Shown here: one piece after another, positions 47,512 through 58,684 of the stretch
Position numbering within the stretch: the first letter of the stretch is position 1
Layout of the letters: each line of letters starts with the position of its first letter
NCBI GenBank assembly: GCA_029204225.1
Contig: CM055113.1
Coordinates: forward strand, 34,148,362 to 34,212,361
Origin: Diphasiastrum complanatum
Lineage: Eukaryota; Streptophyta; Lycopodiopsida; Lycopodiales; Lycopodiaceae
Direction: 5' to 3'
Length of the DNA stretch: 64,000 bases
Notes under the pieces: model-generated
What the model saw: the letters and a program-made list of their open reading frames with translations, nothing else
Database searches by the model: none
Told to the model about the DNA's origin: nothing
Translations under genes and position numbers: made by a program

Positions 47512-48100
47512 TGCTGGAGTTAATCTTACTCCTATTCATCCTAACTACCCTCCAATTCACTCATGTAAATCACTCTCTCAAAGCAGTCTGCAAAAATGAA
47601 CTGTTTGTCGCACAATTCACATTTTTACTTGCAATCTTCAAAAGCTAACAAAGTCTTCTACTTAACATTTTAAACATTTTGAGCACAAAAGGTCTTTGTG
47701 AAAAATGCGACAAAAGTGTTCTATTCAACACTCCGACCATTTTAGGAATGCGACATTTTTTCGAAGAATGCGAGAAATGCGATAGTGTGCAGATTTACAT
47801 GGGATACCACAAGAAATCGCCAACTGCCAAGACACTGCAAGTCAACGCTTGCGGTCAACATACGGTTGCGATCGCTCTACAATATCACGCTCTTGTGGTC
47901 ACATACGGAGGAGATTGCAGTTGTCTACTTCTTCAGTCTACATCTTCACGCTCTGCCAATAATCGATTTACGGATCTACTTAGGATTGTAGAGAGAAAAT
48001 AAAAGTATTCAGAACCATAACAATTGATTTGTTTCTGTAAGTGGGGATCACGCGCTTATCAGTGTGATTGTCTTGTGATCTGATAGTTGTTATTACAACA
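47512..48100 (+). repeat. 3' LTR of copia C2
   Basis: Purine tract AAGAGGGAG, then TGCTGGAGTTAATC; ends TTATTACAACA, so the original ends were TGTTG/CAACA. 589 bp. It shares the GCGACA-rich middle and the GATCACGCGCTTATCAG-like end with the LTR at 29527. Confidence 0.8.
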
Positions 48101-48829
48101 TTGAATATACGGAATAGTTATTGTTCTATCTCATTGCATTTGTGTTGAATGTTTATTAACTCTCACTCTTCTTTCTCTACTATCACGAATATCAGGAATG
48201 AAAAAATGCACGGCTGTCATAGATGCCTAATTGTTTCACATTTCTATATGTAAGTAATAGAGAAGTGCACGGCTATCTTAGACACCTAATCGTTTTTGCA
48301 TTATCTCTTTATGGTTGTCTACGACACCTATATTGACGTTCATCACATATTATAATTGCTCTATCATTTTGTTCTCTAAGTAATCCAAATCCTTACATTA
48401 TCAATTTTCATAATGTTCATCATATTTTTTTTTTTTGGGACAATGACCTTCTTCCACTACGGCCTATTAGACCACCTTGTGTGTCTCAGTTGTTCTCAAC
48501 TATTGCAAGCAAAGAGCTTCAGAGGAAATTGGAGGCAGAGGTGGGTTTCATCCAAAAGGTGTGTTAGTCTATGCAAGAAGTTAATTCACAGCTACAATGG
48601 GCACGTATATTGGAAAAAGGTTCGTCAAGAAGATGACCAAGGCAATTGGAGCGAACAAAAGAGTATTGTCTACTTTAAGGCCCATGAGCTGCTAAAGAAA
48701 TGCTCATAGATGAGCAAGGGACTTGAGCTACTAAGGCTACCTTTGATTAATGTGTCAATTCATATTGTTTTCTTGACAAGTTCAGATTATAGCTAGAGGG
48801 AGTGTTTTCATTTACTAATGATCAAATCT
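48101..48829 (+). other. Leader-like region and an unassigned frame
   Basis: Three diverged copies of a GCACGGCT-TAGAC-CCTAAT phrase lie at 48208-48330. From about 48480 to 48720 a plus-strand reading with stops gives SQLFSTIASKELQRKLEAEV, MQEVNSQLQWARILEKG, a charged coiled-coil-like fragment I cannot assign. It sits just before the gag of element H. Confidence 0.35.
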
Positions 48830-50051
48830 AAACAGATTGGACACATAGCTAAAGCTAAAACGTCAAGAGACGTTTGGGACATCTTGAACTCACTGTGTGA
48901 CGTGAGGGACGTAACTACCAAGTTACATCTACGAAGGAAATTCTTCACATTCAAGATGTATGTTGGTGATTCACTTCAGAGTCACATTAACTAGTTTAGG
49001 AATCTCTTGTAACAGATGGCTGCTGTTGGATCAGTCATAGATGATCAAGATGCAATCATGACATTGCTTTCAAGCTTATCCTCTACATATGAGAACTGGG
49101 TGATAATCATATCGACACACTCAGACTTAACTCTTACTAGAGTTATCACTATGTTGCTGCAAGAAGACAATAGTCTCATCATCTCCCCAGGTCGAAGTGG
49201 ATGAAGGCGCATTCATGGTCAAAGATCAAAGCGCATTTTTGGATGATTCATGGTTTCTCGATTCTGGAGCAACTCAATACATGACCAATCAACATCTTCA
49301 ACTCCTATACGTCTTACATCACGAAAAAATTTGCTCATCTCGGTGACAATAGTACTCACACTATTGAAGGTGAGGGTACTTTAAGATTATGATTTCAGCA
49401 TGATCAATTCAAATTACTATCAAAGGTCAAATATGTTCCTAAAATCTCTACAAATCTGTTATCAATAAATAGAATTACAGATTTAAGTCATAAGGTAGAA
49501 TTTGAATCTGATCAATGCAAAATTATTGATAGGAGTGGTAAGATCCTTGCACTCGGCAAGAGGCATGGTTACTTATATAGATTGGCACACTGTTATTCTG
49601 AGTCTAGTCAAGTCTTGAAAACCTCTATTCTAGTCAATAAAACATTACTCTCGCATCATCGCTTAGGACATGTGAATCATGCATCTATTTTGAACATGTC
49701 CAGACAATCTATGGTCCTTGATCTCAATTATCCTTCTGGTAAGGTTGATCTCCCTGTCTGTCATAGCTGCATCTTTGGGAAGCATGCTAGGATTCCTTTT
49801 AGATCAAACCATATGCATGCGGCAAAAAGTCTGTTAGATGTTGTTCACACATATATATGTGGACCTATGCAAACTCCTTCATTGCTAGATGCAAAGTATT
49901 ACATTACCTTTATTGAAGAATTCTCCAGAAGAACAGTTCTTTATTTTATTAGGCTTTCATCAAATTCAAACAATTCAAAGAGCATGCTGAGAATCAAACT
50001 GGCAAAGGAACCAAAGCACTGAGGTCAAATAACAGGAGAGAATACATCTTC
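48830..50051 (+). pseudogene. Copia element H, left part: gag to integrase
   Basis: Gag (RDVWDILNSLCDVRD, then a frame at 49016-49204 with MTLLSSLSSTYENWV), a protease remnant (FSILEQLNT in place of DSGATQ, through a frame change near 49260), GAG-pre-integrase (LLSHHRLGHVNHAS with CHSCIFGKHAR) and the first half of integrase (FIEEFSRRT; the second D of FIDDFSR is E). Stops and frameshifts are frequent. At 50052 the sequence is cut by the LTR of element I; H resumes at about 52860. Confidence 0.85.
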
Positions 50052-50864
50052 TGATAAAATTTCAGTTTTAGGACATTAATGATTGTACTTAACAATCATA
50101 GAGAGTTATTGGTTGCTTAATCAATGGATCTATCAAGTTCTACACTTTAGATATTGATCTAGATTCACTACACTTAGATTTAAGCAAGAGCAATGGATCA
50201 AATCTTCATAAACAAGTGAGAGCGGCCTTACACGTGTGGAGTACTGTCCGCTGTACAACCTTCACCTGAAACAACAAGTACATAGGTTCTTGATAGCAAT
50301 CATTCAATAAAATCACAATTCTATTGACTATAAATCTCACGAAAGTGTAGAATGCAAAAGTCTCATCATCTCATTAGCAAAATGATGATCCTTTTATGGA
50401 TCAAGTACATCCATGAGTCTGATATAGTCCAGCAGGTCTTCACACGTGTGAAGAGTGCCACATCACTCAGATCTATCCATTTGATCCATCCTTGATCCTT
50501 ATCCAAAGCTGACCTTCTAGAATATGGCTAAAATCCAAAGAGCTAGTCTCCTAGAATATAGGAATATTCCCTACAAAATAGGATCTAAGAAAAATGGTCA
50601 ACTCTTATCTTCTAGCTATACACACGTGTGAACATCCACTTGCCATGTGGGAGCATTTACTCATGCAAATGCAAGGATAAGCTAACTTCTAGGTGACTAG
50701 TCAACTTGACTAAAAACTAGTCATATCATGTTCACACTTGACTTGATTGATACAAAATCAAAGTACAAATATGAAAAGTACTTTCTTTCACACGTGGAAA
50801 CAGGCTCACGGAATCATGAACATTGTACTCATGATATTTACAATAAAAAATGGCAATTTTCAAC
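50052..50864 (-). repeat. 3' LTR of inserted element I
   Basis: Minus-strand LTR starting TGTTGAAAATTGCC after the purine tract CAAGAGGAG and ending TTTTATCA. It matches the copy at 52031 almost throughout, with scattered substitutions and small indels. CACGTG palindromes lie at 50231, 50443, 50623 and 50791. Confidence 0.88.
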
Positions 50865-50869
50865 ACTCC

Positions 50870-52020
50870 TCTTGACTTCTAACTTGGCAAATCTAATGTA
50901 CATCTATCTACAATTCCAAGAGCATATCTTAACTTGTAAAATGGATCTTTGGACAATGGCTTGGTTAAGATGTTAACTATGCATTCGGTAGATGGTACAT
51001 GATGTAGTTGCACCTCCTTGGATTGTACCTTCTCCCTCACAAAGTGGTGAGCTATCTCAATATGTTTTGTCCTAGCATGGAAGATAGGATTGAAAGAAAT
51101 TTGTTGAGAAGCTTGATTGTCACAATATATGTAAGGGATCTCCTCACCCTACAGCACATGTAGCTCCATCAAGAGTCTTCTTAGCCATAGGAGCTCTTTA
51201 GTTGTTGAAGTCAATGTCTTGTACTCGGCTTCACAAGAAGATAGTGAGATAGTATCTTGCTTTTTGGGATACAAGACTTTTCTTTGATAGTAACTCAATC
51301 CATGTGAATCTAGTACAATCATTTATAAATGTTACATACATCAAGGCACCTCCATTACTTGCATGTGAGAAACTATGTACATTAGAATGTATGAGACACT
51401 TGATCCCAACAAATAACCACCCATGGATGACATTGTAGAATAAATGCTCTTCTAAAATTCACAAAGATTTATGAATTTTAAAGATCTATGAAAGGCCTAA
51501 AGCTCACAAGATTGCCTATAGCCTTGTCTTTATCAAACTAGCACACAAGCTTGAATGATACACAATTAGATCTTGACAAAAATTCCTAGCTTTCACTCTC
51601 ACAAATTTTTTTTTGCTTTACATTTTTCTTAGAGATTTCACTTCAACTAAGGATCTAAACAAATCAGCCTCTTAGATCTGATCTTAAACTCCAAAAAGAA
51701 ATGCGTCAATGATCCAAAATTCTATTTGGTCATAGGCATTACCTAGATTGAATCTAAATCAATACTATGCTTCAAAAAGCACTAAATTTGGACTAGAATT
51801 GAGATTATAGGAACAAAAAACACAAGGTAACTTGAAATGAAAGTTATTGTACGGTTTCACACGTGTGAAAAGTACATACATAGCCTCCAAGATGATTTGA
51901 TCCAAATAGAAACAAGCTATCACTCTAGATGAACTCGCCCTCACTAGTATTGGCCAAAAACAAATTTTGCCAATGATCTTTGCAAGTTTTATGAATCAAA
52001 TGATCACTCTCTTACTTGAA
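50870..52020 (-). pseudogene. Internal region of element I: integrase start joined to RNase H
   Basis: On the minus strand the region after the primer site is mostly leader-like, then an integrase piece (MYVTFINDCTRFTWIELLSKK, about 51290-51355) runs directly into RNase H (SLVS, KKQDTISLSSCEAEYKTLT, CDNQASQQISFNPIFHARTKHIEIAHHFVREKV, then ILTKPLS) down to about 50880. The end of integrase and all of reverse transcriptase are deleted, as in element B. A small indel follows the joint. With two LTRs and a primer site but no polymerase, this is a non-autonomous copy. Confidence 0.85.
51855..51870. repeat. 16-bp perfect palindrome with CACGTG core
   Basis: TTTCACACGTGTGAAA, within the internal region of element I. 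It matches the palindrome repeated in the LTRs. Confidence 0.9.
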
Positions 52021-52030
52021 TCTGATACCA
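52021..52030 (-). promoter_or_regulatory. Primer-binding site of element I
   Basis: Reads TGGTATCAGA on the minus strand directly after the LTR end TATCA, then TTC in place of the usual GC. Confidence 0.8.
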
Positions 52031-52860
52031 TGATAAAATTTTAGTTTTAGGACATTAATGATTGTACATAACAATCATAGAGAGTTTTAGTTGCTTAATC
52101 AATGGATCTATCAAGTTCTACACTTTAGATCTTGATCTAGATTTACTACAATTAGATTTAAGCAAGAGCAATGGATCAAATCTTCATAAACAAGTGAGAG
52201 CGGCCTCACATGTGTGGAGTACTGTCCACTGTACACCGGCCTGCACCTGAAACAACAAGTACATAGGTTCTTGATAGCAATCATTCAATAAAATCATAAT
52301 TATATTGACTAGAATTCTCACAAGAATGTAGAATGCAAAAGTCTCATTATCTCATTAGTAGAATGATGATCCTTTTATGGATCAAGTACATCCATGAGTC
52401 TGGTACAGTCCAGCAGGTCTTCACACGTGTGAAGAGTGCCACATCACTCAGATCTATCCATTTGATCCATCCTTGATCCTTATCCAAAATTGACCTTCTA
52501 GAATATGGCTAAAATCCAAAGAGCTAGTCTCCTAAAATATAGGAATATTCTCTACAAAATAGGATCTAAGGAAAATGGTCAACTCTTATCTTCTAGAACT
52601 CTATACACACGTGTGAACATCCACTTGCCATGTGGGAGCATTTACTCATGCACATGCAAGGATAAGCTAACTTCTAGGTGACTAGTCAACTTGACTAAAA
52701 ACTAGTCATATCATGTTCACACTTGACTTGATTGATACAAAATCAAAGTAGATATTTACAAATATGAAAAGTACTTTCTTTCATATGTGGGAACAGGCTC
52801 CACACGTGTGAAATCGGATCATGAACATTGTACTCATGATTGATCTTTATTTACAATATA
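52031..52860 (-). repeat. 5' LTR of inserted element I
   Basis: Matches the LTR at 50052-50864. CACGTG palindromes remain at 52434, 52608 and 52803, while the site matching 50231 has become CACATGTGTG. About 20 bases at the outer end (the TGTTGAAAATTGCC part) are missing where element H resumes, so no target-site duplication can be called. Confidence 0.85.
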
Positions 52861-54060
52861 AAATATACATCACCTCCTATTCGCCTCAGTCAAGCGGTCT
52901 TGCTGAGAGAAAGAACAGAAACTTAGTCGAATTGGCAAAGTGCATGTTATCACATGTGACACTTCCAAAGTCCTTTTGGGCTGAAGCTGTTTCAACAACA
53001 ACCTATATTCAGAATAGATGTCCTACTAAAGGCTTCTCAAACAAAACACCATTCGAAGTTTGGATAGGTACCAAACCTTCTTTATCAAACTTACGAGTTT
53101 TTGGATGTACTGCTTTTGCATAGATACCTCGTGATCTCAGGAAGAAGCTCGACTTCCAGAGTATCAAATGTGTTTTCATCAACTACACTACTTCATATCA
53201 AGCCTTACAAGTTGTTCGATCTCATCGAGTCGAAAATATTCACTAGCCGGGATGTCATCTTCATCAAAGATCAGTTTCAAGACCTCAAAGGAAAGGGCAG
53301 TCCCCATGTAGCCGAACTGTCAGATTCTCCTAACGCATTGAACTTTCCAGTTCCGCAGGTGACTATTCCTCTTGAAGGTCCAAGCTCTTCTACTTCCGAC
53401 GAAGAACAAATTAATGGTGAATCAGAAGATGATGATGTTGCAGTTCAGCAACTACAGTATGATAGAAACGATCAACTTTCTCTACTACCCAAAAGATCTT
53501 CAAGAACTAGCAGACCACCTAACCGGTATATCGACGAGTCAGCAGATTACCTTGTTCAGGAACCGACGTCTATTGAAGAGGCACTCAGTAAGCCTGATTC
53601 CGATCTCTAGAAAGAAGCTATGGATAAAGAGTATTCATCTCTTATCAAGAACCAAACATGGACGATTGTCGAATTACCTGCTAGCAGAAATGTGGTTGAT
53701 TGCAAATGGATTTTCAAGTCAAGTACAACGCAGATGGAAGCATCAACAGAAGAAAAGCACGACTTGTTGTTCTAAGGTATACAACGTCGATTACACTGAA
53801 GCTTTCAGTCAAGTAGTCAAATTCTTCTATTCGACTTTTGCTATCATTTGTCGCTACAGCAGATTTGGAAATACATCAAATGGATGTACAGACAACATAT
53901 CTCAATGGAGTTATCGAAGAAGACATTTACATGGTGCAACCCAAAGGTTATATTATCGAAGGTAAACGCAATCATGTGTGTAGATTTCATAAGGCACTTT
54001 ATGGCTTGAAGCAATCTGCTCGAGCATGGTTTCAAAAGTTAGTTACTATAAGATCGAACG
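52861..54060 (+). pseudogene. Copia element H, right part: integrase end to reverse transcriptase
   Basis: Continues H with the integrase end (YSPQSSGLAERKNRNLVELA, FWAEAVSTT, FEVWIGTKPS, LRVFGCTAFA to a stop at 53121), a tether-rich frame (53101-53610: TSRDVIFIKDQF, RTSRPPNRYIDESADYLVQE) and reverse transcriptase in several frames (NQTWTIVELPAS, then 53838 onward QMDVQTTYLNGVIEEDIYMV and YGLKQSARAWFQKL). It stops before YVDD; the rest of reverse transcriptase, RNase H and a 3' LTR are absent. Confidence 0.85.
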
Positions 54061-54322
54061 TGATTTCTATCACTATTGTTTTGTTCAAAATTGATAGGCG
54101 TAGTCATGCATTGTGCAAGAGGAAGGTAGTTTATTTCGAAATGCATGAAAGGCTTTCTTTCTAGACACTCGAATAATTTTCATTCGCTTCTTTTTGAGTT
54201 AGACCTATCTTCACAACACCTCTTTCTGACAACTCTTGCTCCAGCTCCAGCTCCCTAGATTTCAGCATGAGGTGCTGATGGTTGGCGGGGACTGATAGGT
54301 CTGTCGGGCTATCTTCTCTATG
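54061..54322. other. Short unassigned stretch right of element H
   Basis: On the minus strand near 54290-54420 an alternative frame reads PDIAGPAQQTRIGSSEVDQL, probably continuing the open frame at 54323 after a frame change. Otherwise nothing recognised. Confidence 0.35.
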
Positions 54323-54919
54323 TCAAACTCGGCCTTGAGGTTTACCACAAGCTGATCTACTTCTGAGCTGCCTATTCTGGTTTGTTGAGCTGGTCCTGCA
54401 ATGTCTGGACCTGGGCCTATGGCTCTCTAATTTCTCTCGTTCTCTCTCTTTTTCCAGTTGTGTGACGTAATCAATCAAGGCCTGCAGCGTTTGCCCTACC
54501 ACCAATTGGCCATGAGATTGCTCAAGTGCTCGTTCATTGAGCAGCTGGTGAAGTTGTTGTTGGAGGCTCATTAAGGCTATCCAGCAACCCATCGCTTGAG
54601 TATCCCAGCCTGCCGAAGGTGGCATGGTTAGAATGGGTGGTAGGAGTGGTGCAGTAAAGGAGATGGTGGTGATGATGGGGGTGGTTATGGCGGTGATGGT
54701 AGGAATGACAATCAAATGAACGAGAGATGAGGTGAGTGGAAAGTTGAATGTAATGGGGGGCGATGTGGCAATGGCAAGAGTGGTAATGGGAGAAGATGTG
54801 GATGTTGTAAGAGTGGATGAGAAGGGGGAAGTGGAGGTTGGACAGATGGGGCTAGGGGTCGTAGACGTGACATTGAGGAAGGGGGAAGAGTGAAAAGGGT
54901 TGGTGCGTGTGGGAGTCAT
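54323..54919 (-). CDS. Unassigned Thr/Ser/Pro-rich 198-aa open frame
   Basis: An uninterrupted frame. Residues 1-105 or so are a low-complexity stretch of T, S, P and I with no clear signal peptide; 106-165 is likely helical (SLQQQLHQLLNERALEQSH, LIDYVTQLEKEREREK), ending in a basic RPRSRHCRTSS tail. A helical block after low-complexity sequence recalls the N-terminus of some gypsy gag proteins, but no capsid or knuckle follows. It may be an open frame by chance in skewed-composition DNA: the plus strand is rich in GGTGG and GATGG. Confidence 0.25.
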   Translation of the reverse strand: MTPTRTNPFHSSPFLNVTSTTPSPICPTSTSPFSSTLTTSTSSPITTLAIATSPPITFNFPLTSSLVHLIVIPTITAITTPIITTISFTAPLLPPILTMPPSAGWDTQAMGCWIALMSLQQQLHQLLNERALEQSHGQLVVGQTLQALIDYVTQLEKEREREKLESHRPRSRHCRTSSTNQNRQLRSRSACGKPQGRV

Positions 54920-56179
54920 GTGAGTGTGGATGAGAGACGAGGTAGGGGATACGGTGAAAGCCAGTGACTACTGATAGTGAGATTCATACTTTTTTTCTTC
55001 TCTTTTTGGATTTTCTTTGTTTATCTAGGCATCATTGACTGTAGATTTTCTCCTCATGAGGTTGATCTTCTCAAAGGAGGTGGACAATGAAAAAGGAAAC
55101 TGCCTAATAGATCCTAATGATCTCTCCAAAGGGGATTTCTAACACCTATTTTGCCTGAGTGTAGATTTTAGGGATTAGTTTTGAAACTATGGATGGATGC
55201 AAGTGCTAATGATCATTCTTGATTGTGATAGCTTGATTAATGACAACAAACATACATTCATCATCCACAACAATCACACACAAAAAAATAGGAAAGCTTC
55301 ACAAGCAAGCAAGAATGGAAGGAGGAGATACTCTCCCTTCGTCAATCTCTATTCTTCTCTTTGAAAAGTGATTACAAAATGGTGTCACCTGTCTCTTTAT
55401 AGACAATTCTAGGATTACGATTTTTGGTTCGCTCAAAACCATGTGACATAAGAACTTGACTTTATAAAAATGTTTGAAACCAAATTGCATCTAAGTACTG
55501 GGGTCCTTTTCACTTTAGACCCATTAGAGCATTGATCTACCTCTAATTCTCGCGCCATAGGCTTACGAGTACAATGCATCTTCTATGGGTGTCTGACATT
55601 ACAGTCCAGGTAGATCCAAGTCTTTATGCCGACTTGGCCATGCTTTTATTCCCGTTGCCATAAAATATGGCGGTGAGGCGCTGGGCTTTATTTCTTCTTA
55701 TTGGCCGGTCCGCGACTTGTCGACTTCCTTGGCATTGACGTTCCCGGTACATATAGATTCTAGAGCGCCTTTATTTGTGATTTGTCGATGCTCTTCATTG
55801 TAGTTTGGTGGCTCGACTCTGTTGCTTGATATCCGTTATGCTCTTTTGATAGCCGGAACCAGTTAGAAGAACCTTCACGAGAGTCTTCTAACACTGAACA
55901 TAAGCACTTAGATACAGTAAGGTACTAACCTTGTTCGTACAACAACAACAGCCTACTGTCCTTCACACATGTGGATTGAAGATCAACAACAAAAATGACA
56001 TTCTACACACTAGAAATCAAGATATCTTGAGAAATACACATGAGATGGACATAGAATCAAAAGAGATGAATTCTTCACATAAAATGAGAATGCAAAGATA
56101 CTTTCTCCATGATGGTACTACAATTTATAGTTGCTAAAATGTCATTTGGCCAATTGCCCTAAACTTGTCCTAATGGTAA
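54920..56179. other. Intergenic DNA, nothing firmly recognised
   Basis: The stretch 55600-55870 is GC-richer than its flanks (CCGGTCCGCGACTTG) and could be part of an LTR, but no ends are visible. ORFs here have no recognisable motif. Confidence 0.4.
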
Positions 56180-56412
56180 CTTCTTGGTCCTTCAACAAAA
56201 GACCTAGAAATTCTAGTCTAGATGCAATGTATGAAATCTAGCCAATTAGAATGGGTCCAAATCCCCTCCATTTATCTACTTGCCAAAAATAGTACAAACA
56301 CTATTTAGGCCTTTATTGACAAATATAAATCTATCTCTAAGTTAAAATTTCACGTTGGCCTAAAAATTGCCAAAATAGATCAACTAAACTAGTTGAATTT
56401 TTCAAAAGAGTC
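56180..56412 (-). repeat. LTR relic related to A2 and 39.1 kb
   Basis: The phrase CTAAACTAGTTGAATTTT near 56388-56405 and the preceding CCAAAATAGA match the minus-strand relic near 39210-39245 and, reversed, the start of the A2 LTR. Neither boundary is clear. Confidence 0.45.
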
Positions 56413-57650
56413 TGCTTTAAATGTAAAATGAGAGAGAGAATGATGACCTTAGATGAGCGCATTATGTTGAGTAGAAGCTATGAAAACTCCGCTTGTGAGG
56501 TCCGTCCTTTTGCCCTTGCTAATTCCTTAAGTGAGCTTCGAGTGGAAACTCTATTGCGTTGTCTTTGTCTTTGTTCCATTTCACAAGGTAGGCTCCAAAA
56601 TTGCGAAGATCGAGAAGGAAGATCATTGTGTAAACTCTCATACGAAAGTTCGTCAAAGAAAGCTAACCTAACTTCATGATTGCTACATTCTGAGCCGAGT
56701 ACCCTGCTTTCCATGACATGTAAGAATTAAGTGACATGACTTCCATGATTCATACCTTCATACTATTGTTGGATAAATTTTTTTTCTTCTTCTATAATAG
56801 GACTTCACTTAGTACTTAAATTCCTTAGGCTACCTTAATGTGGTTCAATCATTGGTGTTTGTTATTGCTTCAATTGTATGGAAACAAACTTGCTTTAAAC
56901 TTTTAACATCAATACTATTTATGGCTTTCATGTATCATTACTTCAAATTAAAACCAAACCATATTTCTCATAAAGACATGGCTGAAATTCTCATGCTATT
57001 GTAGTGCTGTATAGTCTCATAGGGCCTATATTTTGAAATATTGTGATTAGTCGAGAATTTGGCTAGAGTGGTATACAATATATGACCACTTGTGGAATCC
57101 ATGTGAAGGTGTTTTTTTCTAATCGCTTCAAAGTCTAATGGGTAATTAGCAAATTTTTTCCCTTGATCCTCCTTTTTTTCCCATTTGTATTAAAGTCTCT
57201 TATACTTTTGGAAAATGAAGATCATATTTTTCCCTTAGCAATGAGTTTCTTGAGGAAAGTATATCGAGATAGTTTTCCGTTTGTTTTGAATCTCGTGATT
57301 TTGAGATATTATGATTATATTTTTACCTGTGAGCTAGAAACATTTCTATTCTCGAGTAGAAGTTTATTAGGATAGATATGGCTTTCAAAGTTAGATGAAT
57401 CTATAGAAAAAAAAAGAGTTAGGTGAGGCGTCATAAGTGAACCCACATAAAAATCTTCAAAAAGACCATTCCTTTATGTAAAAATCAAAATTTTTATTTA
57501 CCTATGGCCGCTCTGATCTTAATATGTGCGATAATGTTTTTTTGAGTGTGGCTATCTATGATTTGAAATGTATTTATCAAATTAATCAGACTATCGAAAG
57601 TAAACTAGATGTAGATACTATTTCACGGCGGCGGAATGGATTTTTATTTT
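56413..57650. other. Intergenic DNA, overlapping short frames
   Basis: Frames at 56428-56679 (plus) and 56478-56714 (minus) overlap almost completely and neither has a known domain. The rest is AT-rich and shows nothing I recognise. Confidence 0.4.
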
Positions 57651-58416
57651 ATTTAATAATTTGTAAAATAGTCCTTTCTTAAAATGAAAGGCTCTCTCCT
57701 CCCTTCATAAATGACCCTCTCCTCGCTTCATAAATGACCCATTTACACCCGTTTAGTGTATATATAAATACGCCAATTTATGAAAAATTTAAAAAGGGCA
57801 GGCCTCCCGCCGGTTGGGATGTATAGAGCCGTGGTAAGTTAAGAAGGTACCAGACCATACCATTTAAGCGTCTCTCAAAGCCATGAGCAGTTAACCGGCT
57901 GCAGCCGGCGTCTCTCTATCACTTCGCTCCTTTGAAAGGTCAGAGGTAGACAATTGCAAGCTACCAAATAGGTGGAGGTCACCGGCTGTAGCCTATCTCT
58001 CTCTCGCACCAGCTTAAAACTCGAACTTACATTACCCGCTTCATATATATACGCGTTTTATGTTCTTGTGATTTTTACTTATGGTTTAAAACAAGAGAAC
58101 CACGTGGCATACGAGTGACTGGTTTAAAACAAGAGAACCACGTGGCATACGAGTGATTACTCATGACACCTGCCGGTCACCAGATTCTAATGGCGTTTCC
58201 ATCCAATACAAAGTGACCGGCTGGCGACCGTCAAATAGAAGGAAATGGGTTCTAGCCGGTCTTCTCTTACACACCCTGAATGACTGAAAGCTCGCCACCG
58301 TGGATTATTTTATAGGCGTTCAGATTTTGCCACGTTTTTTATAGATAGCCATTGATAAGAGTCCACGTGGCAAGCATGCCACATGGCAAAAATCCAAGTG
58401 ATCTAGCATTAATCCT

Positions 58417-58420
<4 letters not shown>
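57651..58420 (+). promoter_or_regulatory. Upstream region of the RhoGDI gene
   Basis: This stretch is rich in plant promoter-like motifs: TATA-like TATATATAAATA near 57759 and CATATATATACG near 58044, three CCACGTGGC G-box/ABRE cores, and several CCGGT or CCGGC repeats (57820-58260). A CTCTCTC-rich block follows and then transcribed-looking sequence. Which TATA is used, if any, cannot be judged; assignment to RhoGDI rests on position and strand. Confidence 0.4.
58082..58157 (+). repeat. 38-bp tandem duplication carrying CCACGTGGC
   Basis: Units at 58082-58119 and 58120-58157 differ by one base at the end. Each contains CCACGTGGC (58100 and 58138), the G-box/ABRE core bound by plant bZIP and bHLH factors. 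A third CCACGTGGC lies at 58363-58371. Confidence 0.9.

Positions 58421-58463
<43 letters not shown>
58421..58463. repeat. (CT)n tract upstream of the leader
   Basis: About 43 bases of pure CT. Pyrimidine-rich tracts are frequent near plant transcription starts, so this may mark the core promoter or leader of the RhoGDI gene. Confidence 0.95.
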
Positions 58464-58466
<3 letters not shown>

Positions 58467-58506
58467 GCAAAGACGGTCTCATTTTATCATTTCCGTTTGC
58501 TTGCGA

Positions 58507-58569
58507 ATGCAACGACGACGCGATGCATTGAGGGCATTGCAGTTCTTGTTGATGCGCGCTTCATTCTGA
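58507..58569 (+). other. Possible upstream ORF in the RhoGDI leader
   Basis: The first ATG after the CT tract opens a 20-codon frame rich in Arg (MQRRRDALRAL...) that ends at 58569, well before the main ATG. If transcription starts near the CT tract and the region is retained in the mRNA, this would be a uORF. Whether it is exon or intron is unknown. Confidence 0.3.
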
Positions 58570-58684
58570 GCGTTTGCGGTGATAATTTGCAGCACATTTC
58601 GCATCTAAAAAGCCATGGAAGCTTCAGATTAATGGACACAAGCAGCCATTGCAAGCAACAATTATTCAAATATTGTGGCTAGCA

